Source of the DNA: Paracoccus contaminans
Lineage (GTDB): Bacteria; Pseudomonadota; Alphaproteobacteria; Rhodobacterales; Rhodobacteraceae
Assembly (NCBI RefSeq): GCF_002105555.1
Contig: NZ_CP020612.1
Span: forward strand, 496,001 to 560,000
Reading direction: 5' to 3'
DNA: 64,000 bases
Made by a program: the position numbers and the translations under genes. The first letter of the stretch is position 1; each line of letters begins with the position of its first letter. Positions 27,806 through 35,812 of this stretch are shown here, in pieces. The notes under the pieces were generated by a model that saw nothing but the letters and a program-made list of their open reading frames with translations, searched no databases and was not told where the DNA came from.

Positions 27806-28713
27806 TTGCCCCACCGCAGGACAATGGGATCGAGGCGACGCGCCAGGTCGATCGCCATGGCGCGCGTGGCCGGATGCAGCGGCAGGACCGGATGGCGGCA
27901 GGCGTCCGAGGCGATCACGCCCCCCTCCATCATCAGCGCCTTGGCCGCGCGAAAGCCGCATTGCCGGTTTTCATGGTTCACGAAGGGCAGCACGCGGGCA
28001 TAGGCGTCGGTCGCGGCATCGCGCTCGCCCGCGGCCCACAGCGACAGCACCGGCCTGATCTGATCCACGATCGAGGCCGAGGTCATCGACCCCGTCGCGC
28101 CCGCGTCCAGATCGGCCAGCAGGGTGATCGCCTCCTCTCCGTCCATCGGGGCCTCGATGGCCTCGCCCCCTTCGGCGATCAGCGCCCGCAGCTTGGCCGC
28201 GGCCTGCGGGCATTCGATCTTGAACAGCTTGACCATCTCGATCTCGCGCGCCATGCGCACCAGCAGCGGCACGGGCAGCTCCACCCCCGACATGGGCGCG
28301 TCCTGCACCATGATCGGGATGCCGACCGCGCCCACGGCGGCGAATTGTTCAAAGGTCTGCTGGGGCGTGCCGCGCATGGTCGCGCCGTGATAGGGCGCCA
28401 TCATCATCACCGCCGCCGCGCCCAGATCGCGCGCCAGCCGCGCGCGGGCGACGGCGATGGGCGTGGCGAAATGGCTGATCGTGACGATCACCGGCACCCG
28501 GCCCGCCACATGCTCCAGCGACAGCCGCGTGAGCGTCAGGCGCTCCTCGTCCGACAGAAGGAACTGTTCCGAGAAATTGGCCAGGATGCAGATCCCCGTC
28601 GCGCCCTGATCGATCATGCAGTCAAGAACACGGCCCATCCCGGCAATGTCCACCCGACCATCCGTATCAAACGGCGTCGGCGCAACGGGCCAAATGCCTT
28701 CCCAAGCTGGCAT
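27802..28713 (-). CDS. L-2-keto-3-deoxyarabonate dehydratase (DHDPS family)
   Basis: A 303-aa aldolase-fold enzyme of the dihydrodipicolinate synthase family. It is very close to the Azospirillum L-KDA dehydratase as recalled: GIWPVAPTPFDTDG, GICILANFSEQFLLSDEERL, HVAGRVPVIVTISH, MMMAPYHGATMRG, VQDAPMSGVELP, MVKLFKIECPQAAAKLRAL (Schiff-base Lys in KIE) and NHENRQCGFRAAKALMMEGG. That enzyme converts 2-keto-3-deoxy-L-arabinonate to alpha-ketoglutarate semialdehyde. It lies downstream of an ABC transporter in the same operon and overlaps the XylX-like gene. Semialdehyde dehydrogenase and pentonate dehydratase partners are not seen intact in the window. Confidence 0.85.
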   Translation of the reverse strand: MPAWEGIWPVAPTPFDTDGRVDIAGMGRVLDCMIDQGATGICILANFSEQFLLSDEERLTLTRLSLEHVAGRVPVIVTISHFATPIAVARARLARDLGAAAVMMMAPYHGATMRGTPQQTFEQFAAVGAVGIPIMVQDAPMSGVELPVPLLVRMAREIEMVKLFKIECPQAAAKLRALIAEGGEAIEAPMDGEEAITLLADLDAGATGSMTSASIVDQIRPVLSLWAAGERDAATDAYARVLPFVNHENRQCGFRAAKALMMEGGVIASDACRHPVLPLHPATRAMAIDLARRLDPIVLRWGK

Positions 28714-28779
28714 CGGATTTACCTTTCGGAATTGCAGTTGCGATGGTCCTCCGCCGCATGAGCAGCGGAGGAGCGGGTT

Positions 28780-29580
28780 TCACTTGACGAATTCGGCGGG
28801 CAGATCCTGCTTGAACCAGGTCTTGTAGATGCCGCCCAGCTTGCCGTTCTGCAGATTGTCGCCAACCCATTTGTCCAGATAGGCCTTCAATTCCGGCTCG
28901 TTCTTGCGCAGGCCGATGGCCATGGGATAGGCGGCCATCTCGTACTTGACCGTCATGTCCAGCGACGGGTTGTTTTCGATCAACGCATTCGCCGAGGACA
29001 GCGCCCCCGCATAGATCTTCTGCTGGCCGGTCGCCACGGCCGTATCGGCGGTCGCCTCATCCTCGTAGCGCACGATATTCGCACCCGCGCCGGCTTCCTT
29101 CACCGATTTGGTAAGCTCGATATCGGCTGTCGTGCCGCGCGCGACGGCCACACTCTTGCCATCCAGACCCTTGGGATCGGCGATGGATTCCGCCTTGGGG
29201 GCGGCGATCACCACCGGGATAAGACCATAGGGGCGGGAATAGTCGATGACCTTCTTGCGTTCCTCGGTGACGGAAAACGAGGAAATCACCACATCGGCCT
29301 TGTTTGTCTGCAAATAGGGAACACGGTTCGCCCCCGACACGGGGACGATGGTCAACTTGACGCCCAGATCCTCTGCCAGCAGCTTGGCAGTTTCGACATC
29401 GGACCCGGTTTCCTTGGCCGAGCTGTCCAGCATTCCGTAAGGCGGGTGGCTGACATCGATCGCCACCTTGATTTCGCCGGCGGCCTTGATGTCGGCCAGG
29501 GTGTCGGCGGCTGCGGGGATGGCCGTCGCGGCCAGGGTGAACACCGCCATGGCAGCGGCGGCGAAAGTCTTCAGCGTCAT
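28780..29580 (-). CDS. ABC transporter substrate-binding protein, family 3 (amino-acid type)
   Basis: A 266-aa periplasmic binding protein of solute-binding family 3. The signal peptide ends around AAADT (residue 26). The mature part has IKVAIDVSHPPYGMLDSSAK, DVETAKLLAEDLGVKLTIVP, VPYLQTNKADVVISSFSVTE and PKGLDGKSVAVARGTTADIE, classic for HisJ-like proteins. Family 3 usually binds amino acids or opines. Here the gene lies in an operon with two sugar-acid dehydratases and two HisM-type permeases, so the ligand may be a sugar acid (inference). Confidence 0.9.
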   Translation of the reverse strand: MTLKTFAAAAMAVFTLAATAIPAAADTLADIKAAGEIKVAIDVSHPPYGMLDSSAKETGSDVETAKLLAEDLGVKLTIVPVSGANRVPYLQTNKADVVISSFSVTEERKKVIDYSRPYGLIPVVIAAPKAESIADPKGLDGKSVAVARGTTADIELTKSVKEAGAGANIVRYEDEATADTAVATGQQKIYAGALSSANALIENNPSLDMTVKYEMAAYPMAIGLRKNEPELKAYLDKWVGDNLQNGKLGGIYKTWFKQDLPAEFVK

Positions 29581-29618
29581 CCGGTTTCCTCCCTTGGATG
29601 TCGATCCTCAAGCGGGCG

Positions 29619-30368
29619 TCACAGCCCACTGCCCACGAACTGTTTCAGCTCGGGTGTCTGCGGGTCGGCCAGCAGGTTGCGGTCGCCGGCCTCCCATATC
29701 CGTCCCTGATGCATGAAGACGATCTGGTCCGCGACCGAACTGGCAAATGCCATCTCGTGCGTCACCAGCATCATGGTCATCCCGCCTGCGGCCAGGCGCT
29801 CGATCACGCGCAACACCTCGCCCGTCAGTTCGGGATCGAGTGCCGACGTGACCTCGTCAAACAGCATGAGCCGTGGCCGCATGGCCAGCGACCGGGCGAT
29901 GGCCACGCGTTGCTGCTGGCCGCCGGACAGTTGCTCGGGGTAGACCTGCGCCTTTTCGGCCAGCCCGACCTGCGAGAGCACCTCGGCGGCGAGGGCCCGC
30001 GCCTCGTCCGAACCGATGCGATGCACCTTGCGCGGGGCGAGCATCACGTTCTGCTCGACCGTCAGATGGGGAAACAGGTTGTAGCTCTGGAAGACGATGC
30101 CGACATCCTGCCGCAGATCTCTCAGATCGACCCCCGGAACATGCAGCGAGCGGCCGCAGACCTCCAGCTCGCCCGCGTTTATCCCCTCCAGTCCGTTCAC
30201 GCAGCGCAGCGCCGTGGACTTGCCCGAGCCGCTGCGGCCGATCAGCGCCACGACTTCGCCCCGCCGCACCTGAAGGTCGATGCCCTTGAGAACTTCCATC
30301 GTGCCATAGCTCTTGCGGACGCCGTGAAACCGGACGAGCGGGCCTTCGGCAGGATCATATACGGACAT
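29619..30368 (-). CDS. ABC transporter ATP-binding protein, polar amino-acid type
   Basis: A 249-aa GlnQ/HisP-like ATPase. Walker A is GRSGSGKSTALRCVNGLE, the Q-loop is VGIVFQSYNLFPHLTV, the signature is QLSGGQQQRVAIARSLA, Walker B is LMLFDEVTSALDPE and the switch is LVTHEMAFAS. The start at 30368 has GGAG six bases upstream; a TTG two codons earlier is possible. It sits between the binding protein and the permeases in the operon. Confidence 0.92.
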   Translation of the reverse strand: MSVYDPAEGPLVRFHGVRKSYGTMEVLKGIDLQVRRGEVVALIGRSGSGKSTALRCVNGLEGINAGELEVCGRSLHVPGVDLRDLRQDVGIVFQSYNLFPHLTVEQNVMLAPRKVHRIGSDEARALAAEVLSQVGLAEKAQVYPEQLSGGQQQRVAIARSLAMRPRLMLFDEVTSALDPELTGEVLRVIERLAAGGMTMMLVTHEMAFASSVADQIVFMHQGRIWEAGDRNLLADPQTPELKQFVGSGL

Positions 30369-30386
30369 CAGCAACTCCGGTGAGGA

Positions 30387-31037
30387 TCAGGCGCGCCGAA
30401 GGCGGCGTTCGAGACGCCGGGCACAGAGTGACAGCGGGAAGCAGATCGCAAAGTAGAGAAGCGCCGCGATCGTGAAGACGGTGAATGGCTTGAAGGTCGA
30501 GTTGTTGATGACCTTGGCCGAATAGGTCAGGTCGAAGAACCCGATCACGACCGAGTAGGACGTGTTCTTGACGATCTGGACCAGGAAGCCGACCGTCGGG
30601 GGCACGGCGATGCGAAGCGCCTGGGGGAGGATCACGCTGACCAGGCGCTGCGTGCGGGTCAGGGCCAGGCATTCGGCCGCCTCCCACTGCGTGCGCGGGA
30701 CGGCCTCGATGCAGCCGCGCCAGATCTCGCCAAGATACGCGCTGGCGTAAAGGGTCATGGCGACGCCAGCCGCGACAAGGGCCGGCACGTCGAAGCCGCC
30801 GATGCTCATGCCGAAATAGCTGACGAACATCAGCACCGGCAGCGGGATGCCCTGCATGATCTGCACCCAGATCGCGGCGGGTATCCGCAGCAGGCGGCTG
30901 GACGAGGTTCGCGCCAGCGCCAGCGGCAGGCCGATCGCCACCCCGCCCGCAAAGCCGAGGGTAGAGAGCACCAGCGTCCAGCCCGCGCCGCGAAGAATGT
31001 AGAGCAGCTGGTCGGGCGTGAGGCCGAGGATCGTCAC
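30387..31037 (-). CDS. ABC transporter permease, polar amino-acid type (second)
   Basis: A 216-aa HisM/GlnP-family permease with about five membrane segments. Conserved are IMQGIPLPVLMFVSYFG, ASAYLGEIWRGCIEAVPRTQ and WEAAECLALTRTQRLVSVIL (EAA loop). The start is a GTG at 31037 that overlaps the TGA of the preceding permease (GTGA), implying translational coupling. Confidence 0.9.
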   Translation of the reverse strand: MTILGLTPDQLLYILRGAGWTLVLSTLGFAGGVAIGLPLALARTSSSRLLRIPAAIWVQIMQGIPLPVLMFVSYFGMSIGGFDVPALVAAGVAMTLYASAYLGEIWRGCIEAVPRTQWEAAECLALTRTQRLVSVILPQALRIAVPPTVGFLVQIVKNTSYSVVIGFFDLTYSAKVINNSTFKPFTVFTIAALLYFAICFPLSLCARRLERRLRRA

Positions 31038-31717
31038 AACGGCGTTCCCAGGCGGCGGCGGCGCGGGAACGACAGCCGCGCCACGGTCAGAAGGACCGCG
31101 CGCAGCGCCAGCGTCAGCGCCAGATAAATGACGGCGATCACCAGATAGACCTCGAAACCGCGGAAGGTGAAGGACTGGATCATGTAGGCCGCCCCGGTCA
31201 GTTCCTCGGCAGAAATCTGCGACATGATGGATGTGGCGAGCATCATCAGCACGAACTGGCTGACCAGCGCGGGATAGACGCGCTCGACCGCCTGCGGCAG
31301 CTCGATCGAGAACAGCCGCTGCGCCGGCGTCAGGGCAAGGCAGTCGGAAGCCTCAAGCTGTCCCGCGGGGATGCTTTCAAACCCGGCACGCATGATCTCG
31401 GCCGTGTAGGCGCCGACATTGATCGACAGCGCGATAATGGCCGCCAGCAGCGGCCCCGTGTGAATGTGCAGCGTCGCCAGGCCGAAGAAAAGCCAGAACA
31501 CCTGGATGATCAGCGGGGTATTGCGGATCGCCTCGACATAGATCGTGGCGATCCGCCCCAGCCACCAGCCTCCGCGCAAGCGGGCCACGGCGACGGCAGT
31601 TCCCAGCGCAAACCCCGGCACGACCGACAGCACGGTCATCTTGATGGTCAGCCAGGCACCATGCGCAAGCTCGGCGCGATAGCCCGGCAGGAACGAAAAA
31701 TCGAACTCATAGGACAT
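31034..31717 (-). CDS. ABC transporter permease, polar amino-acid type (first)
   Basis: A 227-aa HisQ/GlnP-family permease, first gene of the six-gene operon running down to 26657. Features are the N-terminal membrane segment WLTIKMTVLSVVPGFALGTA, IYVEAIRNTPLIIQVFWLFF, AYTAEIMRAGFESIPAGQLE and the EAA loop ASDCLALTPAQRLFSIELPQ. The upstream 155-bp divergent region contains a clear palindromic operator. Confidence 0.9.
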   Translation of the reverse strand: MSYEFDFSFLPGYRAELAHGAWLTIKMTVLSVVPGFALGTAVAVARLRGGWWLGRIATIYVEAIRNTPLIIQVFWLFFGLATLHIHTGPLLAAIIALSINVGAYTAEIMRAGFESIPAGQLEASDCLALTPAQRLFSIELPQAVERVYPALVSQFVLMMLATSIMSQISAEELTGAAYMIQSFTFRGFEVYLVIAVIYLALTLALRAVLLTVARLSFPRRRRLGTPL

Positions 31718-31834
31718 CGGATGTCCCGCAGACCGGCTTGGCAGTTCGGTTGAGCCGCATCATGGCCAGCATCCTCCCCCCCTCGAAGGCGCCCGCTTTG
31801 CGGACGTTTTTGCTTGATTCTCTTGTGGCATTAG

Positions 31835-31856
31835 TGGCTATTGCTGGCAATAGTCA
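31835..31856. promoter_or_regulatory. Palindromic operator between the divergent sugar-acid operons
   Basis: TGGCTATTG-N4-CAATAGTCA is a near-perfect inverted repeat (one mismatch) with 4-bp spacing, as in GntR/FCD operators. It lies 16 bp before the UxaA-family gene and about 120 bp before the transporter operon, so one regulator could act on both. The likely binder is the GntR protein at 33346-34368 (inference). Confidence 0.6.
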
Positions 31857-31871
31857 TTTTGAGAGGCCATC

Positions 31872-33398
31872 ATGCGCCCTAACTTCGGCCCCCTTATCCG
31901 CCTTCACCCTGCGGACAACGTTGCCGTCGCCCGCGAGGACGTTCCCGCCGGGACGCGCCTGGACGACGATGTCACGGCGGCCGAGACGATCCCGTCGGGG
32001 CACAAGGTCGCGATGGAGCCGATCGCTTCCGGCGCGGCGGTGCTGAAATACGGTCAGGTGATCGGCGTCGCGTCGGCCGACATCCGGCCGGGCCAGCATG
32101 TGCATCTGCAGAACCTGGCGATGCAGGACAGTGCTGTCGCGCATGAGATCGGCGCGGATGCCCGCGCCACCCCCCTGCTGCCCGAAGCCGAGCGGGCGAC
32201 CTTCCAGGGATATCTGCGCCATGACGGGCAGGTGGGAACCAGGAACTATATCGGGATCATCACCAGCGTGAACTGTTCGGCGACGGTTGCGCGGGCGGTC
32301 GCCGACCGGTTCAACCATGGCGGGCTGGACGGGTTTGACAATGTGGACGGCGTCGTTGCGCTGACCCATGCAACCGGATGCGCCATCAGCCTCAAGACCG
32401 AAGGCTACGCCTATCTGACACGGGTGCTGGCCGGTTATGCGCGCAACCCCAACTTTGCGGGCATCCTGATGATCGGTCTGGGCTGCGAGACCAACCAGAT
32501 CGCCGCCATCACCGAACACTTCGGCATGACCGAAGGACCGATGCTGCGGACCATGACGATCCAGCAGCTTGGCGGAACGCGGCGCACGATCGAAGCCGCC
32601 TCGGACATGATCCGTGAGATGCTGCCCACGGTGAACGCGGCGCAGCGCAGCACCCAGCCGGCGGCCGGGCTGAAGCTGGCGCTGCAATGCGGGGGTTCGG
32701 ATGGTTATTCGGGCATCTCGGCCAATCCGGCGCTGGGATATGCGGCCGACCTGCTGGTCCGCCATGGCGGCACCGCGGTTCTCAGCGAAACGCCCGAAAT
32801 CTACGGCGCCGAGCATCTTCTGACCCGGCGGGCCGTCTCGCCGGCGGTGGCGCAGAAGCTGATCGACCGGATCGACTGGTGGCGCGACTATACCGCCCGC
32901 AACGGGGCCGAGCTGAACAACAACCCAAGCCACGGCAACAAGGCGGGCGGCCTGACCACGATCCTCGAGAAATCACTGGGCGCGGTGGCCAAGGGCGGCA
33001 CCATGCCGCTCGAGGCCGTCTACGAATATGCCGAGCCGATCGACAGGGCCGGCTTCGTGTTCATGGATACGCCCGGCTATGACCCGGTTGCCGTGACCGG
33101 CCAGGTCGCGGGCGGCTGCAACATGCTGGTCTTCACGACAGGGCGGGGATCGGTGTCGGGCTGGAAGCCCGTGCCCACGATCAAGGTGGCGACCAACACA
33201 GCGATGGCCGCCCATATGGACGAGGACATGGATCTTGATTGCGGCGGCATCGTGGCCGGCACGGAAAGCATTGAATCGGCCGGGGAGCGTATCTTCCGCA
33301 AGGTTCTCGCTGTAGCCTCGGGAGAACGGACCGCCAGCGAGATCTATGACTATGGAGACAACGAATTCGTGCCCTGGCAGATCGGGGCTGTCACCTGA
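31872..33398 (+). CDS. Altronate/galactarate dehydratase (UxaA/GarD) family protein
   Basis: A 508-aa iron-dependent sugar-acid dehydratase. An N-terminal SAF domain (about residues 12-85, DNVAVAREDVPAGTRL, IPSGHKVAMEPI) precedes the catalytic GarD domain, with GQVGTRNYIGIITSVNCSAT, VDGVVALTHATGCAIS, LMIGLGCETNQI, LALQCGGSDGYSGISANPAL and the C-terminal GGIVAGTESIESAGERIF. Cys and His residues in these blocks bind the metal in the family. It starts 155 bp from the divergent transport operon and overlaps the GntR gene, indicating a regulator-enzyme pair. The substrate could be altronate, galactarate or a related aldonate. Confidence 0.88.
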   Translation: MRPNFGPLIRLHPADNVAVAREDVPAGTRLDDDVTAAETIPSGHKVAMEPIASGAAVLKYGQVIGVASADIRPGQHVHLQNLAMQDSAVAHEIGADARATPLLPEAERATFQGYLRHDGQVGTRNYIGIITSVNCSATVARAVADRFNHGGLDGFDNVDGVVALTHATGCAISLKTEGYAYLTRVLAGYARNPNFAGILMIGLGCETNQIAAITEHFGMTEGPMLRTMTIQQLGGTRRTIEAASDMIREMLPTVNAAQRSTQPAAGLKLALQCGGSDGYSGISANPALGYAADLLVRHGGTAVLSETPEIYGAEHLLTRRAVSPAVAQKLIDRIDWWRDYTARNGAELNNNPSHGNKAGGLTTILEKSLGAVAKGGTMPLEAVYEYAEPIDRAGFVFMDTPGYDPVAVTGQVAGGCNMLVFTTGRGSVSGWKPVPTIKVATNTAMAAHMDEDMDLDCGGIVAGTESIESAGERIFRKVLAVASGERTASEIYDYGDNEFVPWQIGAVT

Positions 33399-34368
33399 GG
33401 CGCCCCAGGGCGCACGGGCCAGACAACCCGCCTATCAGCTGATCGCCGGGCAGTTGCTGGCCGCTATCGACAAGGGCATGATCGGGCCCGGATCGGTCCT
33501 GCTTGAAAGCCCGATCGCCGCCTATTTCTCGGTCAGCCGGGCGCCGGTGCGTCAGGCGCTGGCGATGCTTGAGGCAGCTGGCCGCATTGCACGGGCGGAG
33601 GGCCGCGGCCTTGTCGTTCCCGGCGGCCGACGCAGGGTGTTTCATCCTGACGAGGCGGCGCTGGGTCCGGCCGATCTTGTCCGCGGCCCCGAGGCGCAGG
33701 AAGGCCGGGCGCTGTACTACAGGTTTGAACGCGACCTGATCCTGCACGCCACCCAGGGCCGCTTCCGCGTGAACGAATTCGCGCTTGGACGGTCGCTGAA
33801 CATCGGGCGGCAAGGCGCCCGCGATCTGCTGATGCTGGCCGAGCGGAACGGCATCATCGAACGGGGCGATCGGAACATGTGGCGCGTGGTGCGCCTTGAC
33901 GCCGCCCGCTTTGATAATCTCTACGAATTGCGCAAACTGCTCGAGCCGCACGCGATCGCCGCCTGCGCGGGGCATGTCGATCCGGCGATCCTGGATGCCA
34001 TGCTGGCTCGGCTGGATGTGGCGCCCGCCGATCCCGACCCCGAAATCCTCGACCGTCTGGAGCGCGACCTGCATGTCGATCTGATCGAATCGACGCCCAA
34101 CCCCGAAATCTTCGAGGGGCTGCGGCGGACGCGGTCGATCCTCGTGGCGGGCAAGCATGTCCAGCGCGCGCTCGGACGGAACCCTGACGCATTCACCGAC
34201 GAGCACAGGCAGATCCTGCTGGCCCTGCGCGATGGCGACGGGCGGGCGGCGGCCGGCGCGATGCTTTCGCATCTCGAACTGTCGCGGCTCAAGGCGATCG
34301 AACGGCTGGCCGCCTATCAGCCCCGCCTTGCAGCCGATGGTGTCGACTGGCTGCGGCCCGATGGCTGA
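33346..34368 (+). CDS. GntR-family regulator with two winged helices and FCD domain
   Basis: A transcription factor of up to 340 aa. A first winged helix lies at about residues 28-90 (AYQLIAGQLLAAIDKGMIGP, ESPIAAYFSVSRAPVRQALA). A second follows near residues 125-175 (FALGRSLNIGRQGARDLLML, RNGIIERGDRNMWRV). The C-terminal FCD ligand domain begins LYELRKLLEPHAIAACAG and includes DEHRQILLALRDGDG. The reading frame overlaps the end of the UxaA-family gene; start ATGs at 33346 and 33352 both lack a good Shine-Dalgarno, so coupling to the upstream gene is likely. It probably controls the divergent sugar-acid operons through the operator at 31835. Confidence 0.82.
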   Translation: MTMETTNSCPGRSGLSPEAPQGARARQPAYQLIAGQLLAAIDKGMIGPGSVLLESPIAAYFSVSRAPVRQALAMLEAAGRIARAEGRGLVVPGGRRRVFHPDEAALGPADLVRGPEAQEGRALYYRFERDLILHATQGRFRVNEFALGRSLNIGRQGARDLLMLAERNGIIERGDRNMWRVVRLDAARFDNLYELRKLLEPHAIAACAGHVDPAILDAMLARLDVAPADPDPEILDRLERDLHVDLIESTPNPEIFEGLRRTRSILVAGKHVQRALGRNPDAFTDEHRQILLALRDGDGRAAAGAMLSHLELSRLKAIERLAAYQPRLAADGVDWLRPDG

Positions 34369-34389
34369 GCCCTGCCCCGGCGGCCCGCG

Positions 34390-34555
34390 GCGATATCCGC
34401 CGCCGCATGATCGAGTTGGTCGATTACCTGCACGAGCGTTTCATCGATCCCGCGACGATCCGGGGCGCCGCCTCCATGCCCCCTCCTCGATGCCCGGCTT
34501 CTTGATCAAGATGAATCCTGAGAGCCTTGAGGCATACCGTTTCGGCAGTGCTTGA
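34390..34555 (+). pseudogene. C-terminal remnant of an enolase-superfamily sugar-acid dehydratase (L-fuconate dehydratase-like)
   Basis: Plus-strand translation gives RRRMIELVDYLHERFIDPAT, then a frame change near 34480-34495, then MPGFLIKMNPESLEAYRF and a stop. This reproduces the C-terminal tail of L-fuconate dehydratase-type enolases (HLHEHFVDP ... APGFS-M-ES). The first about 370 codons are missing and the frame is broken, so it is a dead relic. The following 245 bp up to 34799 hold no recognised gene. Confidence 0.65.
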
Positions 34556-34799
34556 ACACATCGCGCGCCCTGGGGACCGGAAGGGACCGATGATGAAGAA
34601 CGAGCCGGCATGGCCACAAACGGTTCGAGGGCCAGATGGGGTTTCGGACTTTGCCCCGCGCCGCAGTTCGGCCCCAAGGAGGGCATCATGAAGAAAGCAC
34701 CGCGCATCTTCATGCCGGCTGCGCGGCCGCCGTCCCGCCGGATGGAACGCATGTCGTTCATCCGCCGGCCAAGGGCCAAATCGGCGCAGGCTTCTCGTT

Positions 34800-35693
34800 C
34801 TACCAGACCACCGAGTCCATCAGGGTCCGGCGCGCTGTCGCAAGATGGGCTTCCAGCGCAGCGGCGGCACCAGGGGTATCGCCGGCCAGAGCGGGGGCGA
34901 TGATTGCCAGATGCTCGACCACCGCGGCGCGGTTGCGGCGCAACTCGTCCTGCTTGTTCCAGCGGTAATGGAAATGCACGATGATCGAAATCATCCGGCC
35001 GAAATCCAGCATGAAGCGATTGCCTGCCGCGGCGCAAAGCAGCCCGTGGAAACGCGCATCCAGCGCGGGAAAGCCCGTCAGGGCGGCATCAGGTCCATCG
35101 GCGAGGGCGCGGTGCGCCGCATCCAGCGCCTCAAGCCTGGCCCGCATTTCCCCCCCTTGCGCGCAGGCCGCGACGAGGCGCGGAAGGGCGGAACGCTCGA
35201 ACAGTTCGCGGACAGTGAAGATCTCTTCGGCGAAATCCCGAGTGAACCCCTTCATCACCCAATGCCGGTTCGGGTGCTTTTCGATAAGCCCGAAGGGTTC
35301 GAAGCGGATCAGGAATTCGCGCACCGCGGCAAGCGGCACATGAAAGCGCCGGGCCAGTTCCGTCTCGCTGAAGGTCGTGCCGGGGGGCAGGTCGCCGTGC
35401 AGCACCCATTCCAGGAACGGCTCCTCGATCAGCGCCTGCCGCGGCCGGGTTTCGGCGCTGTCGAAGCGATCGCCCGGGCCGGGTTGGCGCAGCAGCAGCT
35501 TGCGGCGGCCATCCCAGGACAAGATGCCGGTTTCGACCAGATGCGCCAGAATCGCGCGGATCGTCGTCCGGCTGGCACCGAGTTCCGTCGCCAGCCTTTC
35601 TTCCGAACCCAGCACGCTGCCGGTCTCCATCCCGTCCAGCCGGTCGAGCAGGCGGTTCACCTGCATCCTGAACAGGTTCCTGTCGCGCGCCAT
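34800..35693 (-). CDS. GntR-family regulator with two winged helices and FCD domain (second)
   Basis: A 297-aa regulator. The first winged helix (about residues 5-65) includes EERLATELGASRTTIRAILA and HLVETGILSWDGRRK. The second (about 88-150) includes FSETELARRFHVPLAAVREF and FGLIEKHPNRHWVMKGF. The FCD domain has FTVRELFERSALPRLVAACA, HGLLCAAAGNRF and EHLAIIAPALAGD. Residue order matches the other regulator at 33346, but identity is low. It is divergent from the zinc dehydrogenase at 35813 and probably controls it through the palindrome at 35745-35768 (inference). Confidence 0.85.
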   Translation of the reverse strand: MARDRNLFRMQVNRLLDRLDGMETGSVLGSEERLATELGASRTTIRAILAHLVETGILSWDGRRKLLLRQPGPGDRFDSAETRPRQALIEEPFLEWVLHGDLPPGTTFSETELARRFHVPLAAVREFLIRFEPFGLIEKHPNRHWVMKGFTRDFAEEIFTVRELFERSALPRLVAACAQGGEMRARLEALDAAHRALADGPDAALTGFPALDARFHGLLCAAAGNRFMLDFGRMISIIVHFHYRWNKQDELRRNRAAVVEHLAIIAPALAGDTPGAAAALEAHLATARRTLMDSVVW

Positions 35694-35744
35694 CCCGCTG
35701 CCCTCGCAAGCGCCGCCGAGGCGCCGGATTTCATTTGACGTGAT

Positions 35745-35768
35745 TTGTCCTTATTAAATAAAGAACAG
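35745..35768. promoter_or_regulatory. AT-rich imperfect palindrome in the GntR/dehydrogenase intergenic region
   Basis: TTGTCCTTAT and ATAAAGAACAG are inverted near-copies around a three-base centre. The site lies 45 bp before the dehydrogenase ATG and about 52 bp before the regulator start. It is the only strongly AT-rich patch there and fits an operator plus promoter elements. Confidence 0.5.
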
Positions 35769-35812
35769 AAAAACCCGCAAGCACCAATCCGATTACATCA
35801 GAAAGCCGCTTC

